DNA of 64,000 bases, taken from contig OV884011.1 in the NCBI GenBank assembly GCA_930367205.1, forward strand, positions 41,739,754-41,803,753, in the 5' to 3' direction. The translations under genes and the position numbers were made by a program. How positions within the stretch are numbered: the first letter of the stretch is position 1; each line of letters starts with the position of its first letter. Shown here one piece after another: positions 21,886 to 36,800 of this stretch. The stretch comes from Acanthosoma haemorrhoidale (Eukaryota > Arthropoda > Insecta > Hemiptera > Acanthosomatidae). The notes under the pieces were generated by a model. It did no database searches, was not told where the DNA came from, and saw only the letters and a list, made by a program, of their open reading frames with translations.

Positions 21886-24800
21886 GTGAGTATATTATTA
21901 CATTATCTAATGTATTTCATGTAAATTGTTGATACAAAATGTTCATCAACGCCTCATAGATAGATTGCAGTGTTCGAGACATTGCAGCGATACATACATA
22001 CTAAGGAAGTTACAGCGGGTGGAGTTGTCCTTTATCCTTGATGATGGGGGGGGGGGGGCTATTGTAGACTAAACGATACTGTGGGTGGTATCAAGTAATT
22101 AGTCTGTAAAATTTGAATCTGGCTTCTTATACAGTATTGGCTTAGTATATTTTGAGAGGAATTCATGTTTTTTTGAACTAGAAACTCAGTCTTTAAAATT
22201 ATAACCCAAAGAAAAAACAGCTATTGAGAGGCCAACTATGTCATCCCTGCGTACCAAGAAGCATAGTCAGTTTCCAATATCTTTTAACTGATCTATTTAA
22301 AGATCGTATTTTTTTTTTTGTTTACTTTTGTTTTGACAATGCATTGGATCAGTATCAGGATTATTTTTACCCAGATTAAATTATAAAATAAAGAAAAATT
22401 TACTATTTTACCGTTGTATTATCTTTTTAGTATTGTATATTTTTATTGTAGTTGTACCACCTTTAAATTAGCCCTATCCAATCTAATCCATTATTAGGTA
22501 TTCGATGTCCATACTTCGCTCACATATATGACTGCAGTGATGCTGGGCAATTTAACGAAATGTTGACAAAAAGTACTTCGTTTTTTTGGTAGACCTCTTC
22601 TGGTCATTGAAATCCTTTTTTCAAGTAAAATTACGACTGCAGAAATGCAATTCATATGATTCCGTTTCAAAATTTATGTTGTATTAATTTGAAACATTAT
22701 TATTTTTTTTTTTTTTAAATATCTGTAACTTTTGTCTTGGAGAAGAAATAACAAGTTAGTACACGTGGGAGAGCCACGGACACTAGCCGCCGATAATAGA
22801 ACATTGACCGCAGCAGGAGTATGGAAGCCATCAAGGTACACATCCGCTATTTGTCAACTATAATTTGCTACAAAACAACAACATGTAATCTGTTTTCCAT
22901 TGTTCTATACAACAGCCTTTCTTCCATAGCAGAGCACCCCTATACATGCATGTAAGCAGCAACTAACTTCTTCAACGCTTACCTATCTGAGGCACGAAGT
23001 TGCTGTTGATACGAATGAGTTAATTAAGTGCAAAATAAATTCATCTCGGTAAAAGATTATTAAGTTTAATTAATTAGTTACAAAAAGCCATTTTAAAATT
23101 ATTTAGCATTATTAGATTAAAGATCTCGATTACAGTTTGTAATTTTTGTTTTGTTTTAACAAATGTACACAAAAAAACATTAGAACTTTTTTTTTTTAAT
23201 ACAATATATTGCATAGAAGTTAGTTACTTGTTAATAAAAGTATGAACAAAATAAAGGATTCTCAATCAATTACTAATTAATCACAAAATAAATAAACATT
23301 TTTCTACCATATTAAATTGGTAATCGAGTTAACGATTTTAATTTCCTGAATAATTCAATATTATTTTTCTTTTATACTCTTTATTGGGCTATAAGTACAA
23401 TCTGCCTTTTATAAGGCAATCAGTAATTGCGATAAACGCTCTCATTCATACCATATTTACAATTCATCATTCACTCACTCATTCATACAATATTTACAGA
23501 CAGCCCAGAGACCTCCCAAATCCACATGCAAAGAGAAAGCGGAGTCTTGGGAAGTCCCCCACGCTCCTCCGTCAGTCGCGTCACCGGATACTAGCCAGTG
23601 GAGGCTGACCAAGAGCGCGAGAGCCACAGACGCTCTGGACATGATTGGAGAGACTGGCCATTGCCAGGACCCCCACTGTCACGCGTTTATAGCAGGTCGC
23701 GAGGGCCTGAATAATTATGTACATAATATCCGTTGGGAGGGTTTTAGGAGCCCTTAGGTAGAGGACTGCAATTACAAAAAATTGCTTCACAAATGCTCCG
23801 TACATGTTTCTTCTGTGTATGAACAAAATAATTCGATGATGTATATTCACTTCCTGGCAGATACTCCTGTTATCTTCTAGAACTATGAAACTATCCAGTG
23901 CGTGGGAACCGGGAGTGATGGGTGAGACGAAGGGCGATTGGTCTAGCTCCAGTTTTCTCCTCCTCTGTCCCTCAGCGGTGTATAAGAACTGCTTCTTCTG
24001 AATAACAAAATACATCAGCTACGTATTTACGGTTTATGGTTAAATAGTTTAAACTCGATTTGAAGAATATACTCAAAAATCCTGACCCTGCAGAATAAAA
24101 ATAAGATTGATAAGCTGAGTTGAATACGATACCTTAATTATAGTGAACATTTACCACTAACTACCATCTTACCTATGAAACCGACATTTCGCCGTATAGT
24201 CCTTAGTATCAATGAATGTTAAAACTCTTTATTCTGCAACATTGTCCCCTAAAAATAACAATAAGCAACAAAATAGGAATGTCCAGCCGACAAAAAAAAA
24301 AATATTATTAGATTTAATAAACCTATAAATAAATAAATCAATCTGTACATACAAGACTACAAAAAATCAGCATAAAAAGATTGAAGCTAAAAGAGTAGAG
24401 ATAGAGATAACCAAAAATTAAGAAAACGTAATAATTACAAGGGGGAAACGAGTATGGGAGTTGGCTGAGATACATGGAAAATAAATGAACAGAATAATAA
24501 TGATAAATTATGAATTGTTAGATTGGAGGGAGATACAGAACTGGTAAAGTTTAGATTTAAAGATATAAAATCGATGGGAATAGAGTTGCAAAGGTCTGTG
24601 GCACAGATAAGAAAAGAACGGTCACATGAAGCAGATTTGTGAGAACGGAAGTACAAGTAGGAAGGGCTGGATCTGGTATTGTGGGATTAGATTGCTGATT
24701 TGAATTGGAGGAAGTCACAAAGTTAAGAAGGTTGTTCAGTGAAGACAGTACTGAAGAGGAGGGGTCCAAGTAGTAAGTAGTAAGCAAATCACTATAGGTA

Positions 24801-27800
24801 TTTTTAAGGCGAATCTCCACCTGAACAGCAACTAAAAACTTTGACATATTTACAGGATTTACTATTGTATTTTTATTACAAAAAAATACTATTTTCAGGA
24901 AATTATTTTGCTCCAAAAGGAATGTAAACTATTAGGCGACTTTTTTTTTTTTTTTTTTGTGAAAAATTTAGTTTAGCCACGATAATTGGAAAGAATTGTT
25001 TTCATGATGAAATAGAATTTATTGCTGGTGAGGTGATAAGGTCTACCAATTTCCAATTTCTCGCAGGCATTTAAAAGTGTTTTGATTATATGTGCGCTAT
25101 GAGAGCGAAGGAAGATGCCAAACAAAAAAAAAAATCCGCTGGTGAATTGTTTTCACACCGCCAGTAGTGATAAGATTGGCAAAGTGGTGGTGTCTGTTAG
25201 AGTCAATTGTGGTCCCATCATCCCATCATCGCTACTCCAACCCACAGCAGTGCAAGGCTGCACATGTGCAATATCTATATATTCCATGTTCATCTAGAGT
25301 GCATTTTTAAAACTGCATAGTTTTTCTTATTAAGCTATTTATCTAGCCTGATTTGTTATCAGTTATTCAACTCTTACGTAGCTTATGGCTTTACATTAGA
25401 AACCATTAAAATTGTAACTCAATTGTAGATTTTGAAGCCTAGACCGAGGACCTACTGTGTAGGGAAAGATAACGAATGGCTGGTAGAGCAAGCTATGCAA
25501 AAATCAAAAATAATCAACTTCCTCTGAATAATTTGAAAATCTCTCTAAAATTTCGTGGAAGACTGCTCATTCTTATAATCTCCGTTGCCATCACCTTCAT
25601 TCTTCTTCAATCAATCGTTTAGTGCAAGATGGTTTTATTGACAATGCAGGATTGTTGAGTGTTACGTTGACAATGTTAAATTGATTCATTTTTAAAAAGT
25701 GTATTATTATCTAGCCATAATATATAGATAGATGGGTGGTGGGTGAAAGCGACATTTTATAGTTGATAATGATTCTTAATTCCCATAATTCGTTTCACTC
25801 ATATTTCAGTTATTATCTTTAGTATATTTTGTAAGTTTCTCGCTGTGATATGTTCAAGGGCTGAGAACGTAGCCTGAATAGGAAGTTCACTTTACTTGAG
25901 ACGACTTTAGATTTCTTGCCGTGCCCGAAGAGAATGGCTCTACTAGATTTTTTAGCAATTTATAAATTCGTTAAAAAGGGTATTTTCAGTGAGCGTTGTG
26001 GGTAGAAAAAGTAGGACACAGTACTTACCGGCTATTGCACTTGCTAACTTCACCCAACCTGTAGCTTCGTCTCAAATTGATGATATATAAATGTGTCCTC
26101 CGGCCAGCTCTGCTGTACAGTGCCCCGCTATTTACCCACTTGACTGACAATACAGCCAAATGTCTCCAACATTTCCAGAATAGGATCATGCGAAAAGTGG
26201 TCCGACATACCTCTTTCGAGAGGTTGAAGAACGCTGACCTACACCCGTCGTGGGTTGTGTGCCGTCGGTGGGTGAGATCATCCGTTGGAGACACATTAAG
26301 TTTTTTGACTCGTTGCAGCATCTGAAATGAAAAACCCTGTGTTTAACACTATAACCCCACCACCCCTCCCGCATCGATGGCAACAGACTGTCGGGGGAAA
26401 AACTAGGTTAAGGATTGGTATGTAAGTTAGTTTTATGGTTGATCAAAAAGGTGAGCCCCATCACCTTTATTAGTCAGTTTAGTCCAGTCACGTATAATGT
26501 ATATCATTATACTTTTTTATTCATTATATAATTTTTACAAAATAACAAAACCTGTATATACTCGTAATGTAGCGATGCTACAGGAAAAACAAAAATAATT
26601 TGTAAATAGATTCGCCTGAGGATCTATAATTATATATAATTATCTGTAAATTTAAAGGGGCTATGAAAAAAAAAAAAAAGCGTTGTGGGTTACTAAATAA
26701 ACTGGAGTATTTTTGGTAAAAAAAAAAATACCAAGCATCAATTAATAATTATATAAAAAACTCAAACGCTCCATAATTATGTCCTTATATTGTTTCTTTA
26801 CCGTCTACTTTATTTTACCGTGATTTAGTTTATTCGAGGTTTTGTTTCCTAACACCAAACATTCAATAAATTAATAAAACTGTTAAAAGGTGACATAGAA
26901 ATAACAAATCCACGTGTTACAAAAAGAACGGTAATTTCTCAAAAATTGTTTGCGTAATAGGATTGGCATCTTCTGCGCATGACGATATTTCCTACAGTAA
27001 AGGAAGGTATTGAGAAAAAAAAAAGAGAGGATTGTTATTGCGTAAGTTGATGTCCAACAACAATAAAAAAAAAGATATAAGGAAAAAAACTGAGACGAAA
27101 TGTTATTGTATTGAACAACAACGCCTTTAGGTTATTATATGGAGGGGATAGTCTTTAAGAGAGGCAGCCTCAGGGCTTTGAACCTACGTTGTTCATCTCG
27201 GCTTGGCTATACTGCTAATAGTGCAGGTCACTTTTGGTAACACCAACCACTAAGATTCGGGATTATGAAATGAGTCGAAAATATCCCTATATTTTCGGGA
27301 TGAGTCATCTACGATTGAGAACAATGAACATTTGGATTGAAATGTAATTAACTTAGTTAAATTAATTAATTGTGTGATGGATAGAAGCATTATAAACATG
27401 ACTTTATAAAGGGTGCCAAGATCTTTATTCCTACTCAAAATTATATAGAAAATAATTTTTTTCCTTATTTTGTAGGGTTGTAGTGTTATCTTCCATTTCA
27501 TTCTAGGTCTAGCAGGAGGACTTGCTGTCGACCAAACATGCAAAATATAATTCAAAACCCTGCTTGATTCTCTCGCATTATTGGATAGCATTTCTCTACC
27601 TTATATTTCTAAACTGAAACAAAAGAAAAACGAAAAAACCATTGAGTGAGACAATGAGTGCTCAAAAGACAGTAAGTTGAACGAGCAGGAACTTTTATTA
27701 TGGCATTTACTTGGATTTGAATTTATGGAGGATATAAGTAAGATGGTTTTGAAGGAGCCTTGAAGGATCCGAGGAAGGGGAAGCATTGTAGATGGACAGA

Positions 27801-30800
27801 AGAGAATACTACCCTAACTAGGTTTAGGGTTTGGATTCCCACTAATAGGGATAAAGTAGGTATGTTGTCTAAAGTGCACCTCGTCAAGGTAGACTCCTCC
27901 ATCGAAGAACACTCTCTAGGAGATACTCCAAGAGCCACATATTAAGGAGGGGAGATATCCTATAGTGAATTGCTCTGTCAAATCGCACAAACAGCTTTCA
28001 CGCCTCGTCTTCTGCTTTCTCGCCTTCATGAAAATCTAACGTTGTTGTTACTGTCTATAAACGCCAGCATCATTACATAAATGGAGGGTGAAAGGGTCTA
28101 CTATGGGTAACCAAATGACGTTCTTAGTTTTCCCTAAACTGAAAGAACTAAATTTCCCCCCATGGTATTTGAACTCATTTCACTTGGTCTGCATTTAAGC
28201 CCTGAGTGAGGCGATCAAAATGAGACACAGAATAGAACGTCCTTGCTGTATTGATTTCACTGTGATTCGCACCTGTAGTTCTAAGAACAACGGTGACACC
28301 ACTCCAATATCGCGATACTGTGACTCATTCAGCTCCAGTGGCAACGTGTAAGCTCCTCTACATAGCACACTGACTGCCTAGAAGCAATGAACTGTGATTG
28401 AGGCTAGCTGTGATGTCGTCATCTCCATTCTTGGATCATCACCGGACCTCATCACCGAGTAGTGGTCTCACTCACTACTCTCATTCATGCACCACGTATT
28501 TGTTTTACTTTTTTATTCGTCTATTTCTGTCTCTTATCTGTCAACGGAAGGGACCTCATTCATGGGTTAGGGCTTTCTTCTTACCGTTTCTAATGTTTCG
28601 GACCATGCACTGTTCCATGTTCCAAAGGATTTGTTACAGCTGCAAAAAAGATTTCAATGCCTTTTTGTAATTATAATCTACCCCAAATACGTATTTTACA
28701 TATTATTAGTCAGGATATTGTTGAACAATTCATTAATGAGCCTTCATTATTTTAAATGGGGATCATCGTTATAGTATAGATTCAAATTAACTTGCATAAC
28801 ATATCATGACTCTAAGTAAAAAGAGAATGTTTTATTTTACATTAGGTCGTTTGGCGGTTTAAAGTGTATTATTTTCCAAAGTATTAATAGCTTAAACGAA
28901 AAGTTTAACATATGGATATTTGTATTTTGGGTTGTTTAAGCTTAAGTATCTTAAGTATTATTAGTACTACAATATAGAAACAATAGGTATATATTTATAT
29001 TTAAGAACTATATATATATTTTGTGTGTTTGAAAGTAACATAATACATAGAATATATTGCAATAAATAAATATTGGAATGTAATGAGAGATATAATTTAC
29101 TAAATGCAAAGATTGGAAAAATAAACAAACAATAAAAAGGGAGTATATCTATCCTTTGCAGAAATGCAGAAAATGAAGAACCTAAAACACCTCTGGCACA
29201 GTATGTTATAATAATAATTTGTGATAAATGATTTTCACAACGTTTACAAAAAAAAACCTACTAAATAAAAAAGACTTGAGGAAGCACTTAATATTACTCA
29301 AAAATTAAATAATGCGGTTAAATAGACTTCATTATTTTCTTTGCGAAAATTTCAAATAGTTTGGACATACTATAAAAGTACATATGAACATAACCTTGAT
29401 ATTTAAATTCATTGTATAAATTATTTTTTTTAGGGGTTTTGTTTTTAATAATTATATACTTAAATTACTAGTTGTTTCTAATTTCTTTGAAATAGATAAG
29501 CTTAATATTCCTTCTCGATCCTTTATAACCTCCCACAACACAATAATTAAAACACTCATGGCTTATATCTATATTATCGAAGTAACTTTATATAAATTAA
29601 ATTCATAAAATAGTTTCTGTTTAATAATATTCATTTATATTAAATAAATTGACCATACAATACTTTTTAATTTATTTTTACAGTATACTCATATTTACAA
29701 ATCCGATTCATAAAAACATATGTTAAGCTTGTTATTATAGGCAACTATCTATAGGTTTTTTGTTATATTATTTGTATTCTATGTTTATTTTTTCAATCTT
29801 TTTATTTAATAAATTGTATCTCATCACATTCCCATTTTTTGTATTATGTTTTTTAAATATATTCTTTGGATTATGTTAATTTTAAACACACAAATTTGTA
29901 TATATCTGGTTGTTAAATGTATCTATATTTTGTTTCTAAATTGTAGTCCTGATGATGCCTTAACAGGTGAAACGTTGACTGTAGATGAAATATTGTCAAG
30001 AAAATGAATGTTTTGTAGAGAATGATACAGCTTAAATACAAATATTTATTTGTTTAAGGAAATTTTAACCACTTGTGTCATTAAAGTCCAATTGAAACTA
30101 TTAATTTAATAGTAAATTATACATTTTCAACTATAAAGGTCATTTGGTCCCTGGAAATGTTCTTTCTTTTAGTACACACAACGCGCATCCACAGTTGCCT
30201 GCTAGGGAACCTCCTCCGGGGAATGTTCGGTATGTTGAAATGTTGCCGTATTTACTCCAGCATTTATAACCTCCCACAACTTAATAACGGCTTGTTTGCT
30301 TTGAAACAGTCAAATCATATTTCTTTAATATCGAAGTAAGTTAAAATTAAATTAAATTCACAAGATAGTTTTTGTTTAATACTATTCATTTTACCATACG
30401 TTCTGGAAGAACTCCAAAAAACTGTTTTCGATAATTAATAACGCATTTGAAAATTTGAGGTATGCCCGTGATAATAAGTGAAATATTGAAAGAAAGAAAA
30501 GAAATCACACAAAATAAGATTACTTTCTATTAACAAATGGCTGAAAGAGATTTTATGCAGTTTTGTTTGTAAAAAATAGATGGTATGGGGGATAAGAGAC
30601 ATTTGGGAATTTGAAGAGTTAATGCCTTTATTTTTGGTAATAAAATCCTGTACCACTTTTTTATTAAAATAAAATAAATGCAAAACAAAACATCTACTGT
30701 TATCTTTGATGAAAATTCACACAAGGCTAATTCGTCTTCACATGTCAGATCTTTTTTTTTTTTTTGTATGTTTGCATGTGCATTTAAGCACTTTATTGAT

Positions 30801-33800
30801 GATTTACGCAACAGCGTACAGTATATGAATTATGCAGTACGCTATATTGCTTAGAACATTATGTAATTTTAGAGTGGAGGAGGATACTCCCCCAAGCATC
30901 TAATCTGTAGGTAGGGGGTGTGTGGTCGACGTATCTACATTGCACTCCAAATATAACGGAGGTCTCGATGCATTGCATACGGATTAGTTTACTTAAGCAA
31001 GCGTTTCCTCACTAAACCTCAATGCGTGCATGCGTACAGAAATTAATATAGGTCACCGGATGTACGGCCGATAAGGGAAATATTTACCGACGAATTCGCG
31101 TACGCCACTCACTGTGCGAGTGTATGCACAGGGGGCCAGTTGTTGACTTAGCCTGTATAATGTAGTAATTAGGTAATTATTTAGTAATGGGATAGTATAA
31201 TGTTGAGCTGTGGGAACATCTAGTAGGGTCACTGCTCTGTATCACCACGTCTGGGCCGCGTTAGTAGTAGTAGATTGTTATCTTGCCTGCGTAGCTAATG
31301 CCTCCATTGCTGTGGTTTATCTTCAGGTTGCCACTCTTTTACAACAGGTTGGATTTGCAAAGACTTTCCTACCACTCTCTGGACTCGATCAGATGTTATT
31401 ATCACAGAACTTAACCAATTGAACAAAATTATTTCCCCAAAATAAGCGAATAGTCCAATAATTAAATTTAAGTCCATACTCGCTTCTGCGTGCATCTCCT
31501 AGACCTTAAATGATACAATCATTGAATTCACATAAAAATATACTTCGTGATTCCCACATTTACTACTTGGATTGGGAGGGGGGTAGGTGATGTAATTTAT
31601 TTTTCTCCGGTAGGTATGAGTTTTTTTTTTTATTACTAAAAAGTTGCCGATTGAGATTTCAAAATTTCATTCCTGCGAGAATTATATAATTGTTTCATTC
31701 AAAGTCCAGAGGTTGTCTGAAGCGGTAAAACAAAAAGACTAAAATTTAATTATTGAAATAAAAATTATTATCAAGATATTATTTACCTATTTCGGAAAAT
31801 TATCATTCTAGAATTTATATTTTAAAAGATCTATCATTTTTGAACGTTTTTATCAAGAATTAAATTTCACTTTTGACGGTTTCGATTCTGTAGATTGTTA
31901 TCAATGGCAAAAACCCTATTAGATGTTGTGCCAATAAAAAAAATTCTCCTAGCCCCATAAAACGTGAACAAGCGTCATTAAATAATTAATTGCTTCTTAC
32001 AGGATAGGAAACCTTCAGCCAATATAAACAGATAGTAACAGTGGCGGGATACAAACCTTGCCCCTCTCCCCCCGATCTCCCCTCCCCTTATCCCCTCATC
32101 CCGATCAGGAGTATTTTCAACTGAGTTGTCTCATGTAGAGCGTTAGCCGTGATTAATTCAATTCCTGTACCCGACTCCAGTAAACCTCAGAATAACATCG
32201 GTGAAGCTGAATCCTTCAGATGATGCCACCATGTGTTCCTTAGTTTAAAATGTTCCGAATTTCTTCGACCTTGCTATCTCAATAATAAATATTAATTAAT
32301 AATATTAAGTGAATGGGATTATGGGTCAAACCAATAATCATTTATAAAAAGCCATTTTCATTTATGATAATTTGTTATATGTTGAGGACTTATTAGTGAA
32401 TTGTTTTCTTAACGGACGAGGTTACCGTTTTCGCCGAGTGTAGGAAGGTATCTAAAGAGTAAATTAGTTGGTGTAAAGTGATAAATTGTAGTTAATTAAC
32501 TGGAAGAGAGAGAAATTGGGAGGGTGGAAGAGAAGGGGGGCTGGTGATTCCTGGAGGTTAATTATACGAAAGGCACAGGAAGAGGGTTGGGTGCAGAGGA
32601 AATGGATCAGGATTTTTATTTATTGCCGAGCCCGAATTCAAAGGCTTTATATTCAAAAAGGTATGGACTTGGTATGGAGGCACTCTGCGGTACAAGTGGG
32701 AGTGGTCTTTATTATTATGTATGATACAAATTGTTCGTTGTCTACCATGCTTGAGAAATAAATTGAAAAAAAAATTCCAAAAAGTAAAGTTTTGAGAGCC
32801 AACAATAGAAACCAAGTATTTATGACGTTTGACCACAATTTAACTCGGTTTTTTGTCTTTATTTCTGCTATTTATTTATTTCCTTAACGATGATGGTTAA
32901 ACAAATAATATGAAGTAATGAGTAAGGATTTAAAAAAACTCAAGTGAAGACCCCGCCTTACACCCCTTATCACACTTTACTAATTTAAATACACAGGATA
33001 AAAATTTACTAGACATTTAAATAAAATAAAATCTTAGACAGAATAAATTAAAAAGGGCCGTGGTTCCTTTTAAACCAAGAGATTTCGTTTTTTTAGATGG
33101 TTGCCATTCGTGATGTCTTCTCACTGTAATGAAAGTGCAAAGGGAAATATTTTGTGGGGTTTTGTTTTCTTCCGAGCTTTTTGTTAAACTGTTTATTCGG
33201 GCCCGAATGAGTTTTCTGCTAAAGCCAAATACATAAAATATTGCAAGGAGTTCGCATTCGATATCGGGAAGACGTGGCGAATATAGCTATCTCCATTTAA
33301 CAGGATTGGATCATTAATTAAATAATTACTTGGGATAAAAAGATATATAATACGTATTTTTCGATAATTTCGAATAGGGTGCTAAATTATTAAAGTCCAA
33401 TTGAAACTATTAACGAAAACCATGATTGTATGATGAATCACACTTGACTGAGCTTTAGTTTATTCTGAATTTATAGACAACAACTCTTAATCTACCCCCC
33501 CCCCCCCTTCGCCATAGACGCTGTCCATGCACCCTAAAAATGCTAACACTATCCCATCCTATTTCCAGCTGACCAGAGACCTCCCTCCCCGAAGGGATAA
33601 CAGATAGGTTTACACAAGATCCAATCCCACATGGCCTCGAGTTTGTTGTTCGGTCCTCTTGTGGGCACCACTTGCTCCGAATCTGTTTACGGGACCGTAA
33701 ATGTATACTCTGTATCTCCTGCGATTCGTCTGCCTGAGGAAGTTTATGACTGTCGATATCCCGTCTTCCCTGTTTCATCCCACCCGAACAAGAAGATATT

Positions 33801-36800
33801 ATAAGAATAAAAGGATAATAAACTCCAGAGGATAAGTGTCAAGACGAGGTTGTGAGGAGATGCCTAAGATGACGTAGATAGCGGATCACACAGGCGCACG
33901 CACTCAGAACCAAGGAGGTCCTTCAACTCTGTCTCTAGCTTCTTAATTCTTCCTAATTGTCCACTTACATATCTCTCTTGGGAAATGAGCCTTTTTTCGG
34001 CTGTTTTTATCATATTCCTCATTCATCAATTGCGGCTTCGTGTTCTTTTTCTGTATTTCTTTTGTAGCTTAATATTCGAGTACATTTTTAAAATTATTAG
34101 CCAAAGGAATAGTTTTTTAACACGTCAGGTATTTGAACCAGTGTCCTCCATATCTCCGTTTCCGGCACCATGCATACAGAAGCATTTCTGCAAACCCGAA
34201 GTAATCCATAAGTGAAAATTGGCGTAATTTTTCCGTAAGGTCTATTTTTCCACAGGTACTTTAAAGGTAGTTAAAAAAATCCTTTATATTTCAGGAACGG
34301 GATGTCAATATACATACATGTTAGATGCGAGGGAATTAAATGAAGTCAAAAATACAAAATAGATAGCATTTTTTTCTTGATAAGTAATAAGTTGGCTTTT
34401 AAAAATAAACATAGATCTCTTATTAAACCAAAGGTATACCTTCGCAGGAATATATTGCCTTGCTTAGAGCATCGAAGAATGTAAAGTAGCATAGCTCAGA
34501 AATAGCAGTGAATAAAGGAATAAATATTCGCTGCAGATTAAATTTAACAACAGCCTGAACCTGGAAATACAGTGAAAACCACCTGGAGGCTTACAACTTT
34601 CATAAATGAATATTACCTGACTTGTATATTGGAGATAACTTAATACGCGACATACTATGTGAAAGCTAATACAAAATTTTCATTGATGTAATCTTCAGAT
34701 TAAAGGACGAGCAACAATCTGTTTAAATGATTCATCTTAAAGGACTATAATAATTGGCTAGCCGAACCGGCGTCTGTCTGGATTGACTTGGCTGTTCCTA
34801 ATGACTTTGTTTACTGCGTTCTCTCTGCTCGATAGTCTTTCTTGTCTCCGTCGTTATATATGAACCAATTTAATTAAATATATAAAGATATGGTGTGCTA
34901 GTTGTTATGACTGTTTTGAGCAGTAAAAATGAAAGGGTATATATACCTTCGGATTTGACATGGAAAAGGTTGTAAATCATAGGAAATAAATTTGGAAATT
35001 GTTTTTATTACTTTTACACAGAGCGGTGTCAAGGTGAAATTCCCAAAGTGTGGATCGTGTAAGTAATCTGACGATGAAAGTACACTTGATCATAGGTTGC
35101 AAAGCGAGTATTGATAGACAGCTCATCATGTATTATCATGAAAAACAAAACGGTTTTTTAACTGCATGTTGTACCAGTAAGAACAATTTACGAATGCATA
35201 AAAAAAAAAAAATGGCCTAATAGGAATGTTAAGTTTTCCTAGAAATGATTCCGGTTCTGGGGTCTACGCTACCGACAATTTCACCATCACAAGCGTTTTA
35301 TTTTTCGATGCTTACGTACATCTAATATTGATACAAGGTCAAGTAAAAAGTCTTAAAGAAAGCAGAAAAAGTCCTTTTCAGGAGAGAGAGGTATATTTGA
35401 TGCGCCGAGTATGGGTGTCATACTCCCCGTTATTATGGATACTGCAGTTTCTGTCATCTGGAGCAGTCCGGGATTAATTATTCCTAAGCCAATCCTTGCC
35501 CCGGCTACGTCGTAACAGTTTATGAGATATCCTGACTCTGCAACTTACACCCATTTCAAGAATAACTTGTGTCCTCTCAGGGTATGCATATGAACTCTGG
35601 ACATCAATAGCGGGCTAAGTGGCGAAGAAAACAAAATTGTTAGACCCGAATAAGCAAGATAAGTAGCGGTCTAAATGCCATGATCATTAAAGTAACTATA
35701 CTTTTTCGCTTTTTATGTTGTTGGCAATGGCACTTAGCTTGGCTTTTTCGGGTTTAACTAAACTTTTTTTTGGCACTTGGAAAGATGGTTTGAGGTTCAA
35801 AATTCAATAAATTCTTCCGTAGGCTTCATGCAACTTGGTATGGACCATTACTGTTACAGATAGGCGTTTGCTAGGTTAACTCTGTGGGACTGACACGAAA
35901 AGAAATCGGACTCTCCCGGGTTGTAATCGAACTACAGTTGTTGTGGTCCCAGGTACAGTTCCTGCACTCTTCTCAATATGTTAGCTATTTACAACTTGTT
36001 TTTAATTTGTGGTTTGTGAAAAAGTTATTATTTCAAGTAGCTATTCAGAATTTGAAACGCATTTTATTGTAGAATGTACCATTTAATTACCGCGAGATTC
36101 CCATTTTAATTCATAGTTGGACTTGCCCTGGCTTCCAAGCATTTTCTTGTTTCTTGGGCTTTTCTTCTTCCTTCGGCCTATTATACTCGGAAGCCATCCT
36201 CTTCACGAACCTTCTTCTTGTTTCTCTATTTGTTACAAGGGGGAAGAGGCCCTCTGCTTTTGATAATTGACAAAATAAATTTGTTGAAGTGTAAAAATAA
36301 ATAAGTTTAGATCAAGTCACGGAAAGTTCTCTTTTTACTCGTTGTAATGGGATACCCTGTATCCAATTATAGGCTAGACTATATGCCCGAGATATAGTAG
36401 TTAGACATTAGATATAACCAAATATAACAGATTCCACGCAGATATTATCTACTGAGTAGGTATCGACTGGATTCCAGGCGGTCAGGTGTAACGGTACCCA
36501 AGTAGTCTTGGCTGGACCGGCCTCTAGGAATCTTATGCACCCCAGCTCTCTCTCTCACTGTCTGTGTATATTTAGGCTAAGATGTGTATTCTTTGTCTTG
36601 GCAGAAGTACTGACTGCTAATGATAAGAGCTAACTTTCCTGGTAGCGGCAAAACACACGAAAAAGGATGACCTCCCCCCATCCAGATCTACCCGAGCTTA
36701 CATTTTATGTAGAGTCCTGATTTCAGGGGGCAGCAACGGAGTGGTTCTCGCCTAATAGATAGTTATTAATTGTTTACAGTGTACTTTCATAGACTGGAAT

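Noticed and set aside
23581..24015. 144-codon antisense ORF, the second longest in the window
   Set aside because: Its C-terminal part runs through the inverted LINE 3' UTR and its N-terminal part has no domain; a chance frame.
33455..33778. 107-codon antisense ORF in a GC-rich intron patch
   Set aside because: It ends in a Gly/Arg tract encoded by a C13 homopolymer and resembles no known protein. Not supported as a gene.
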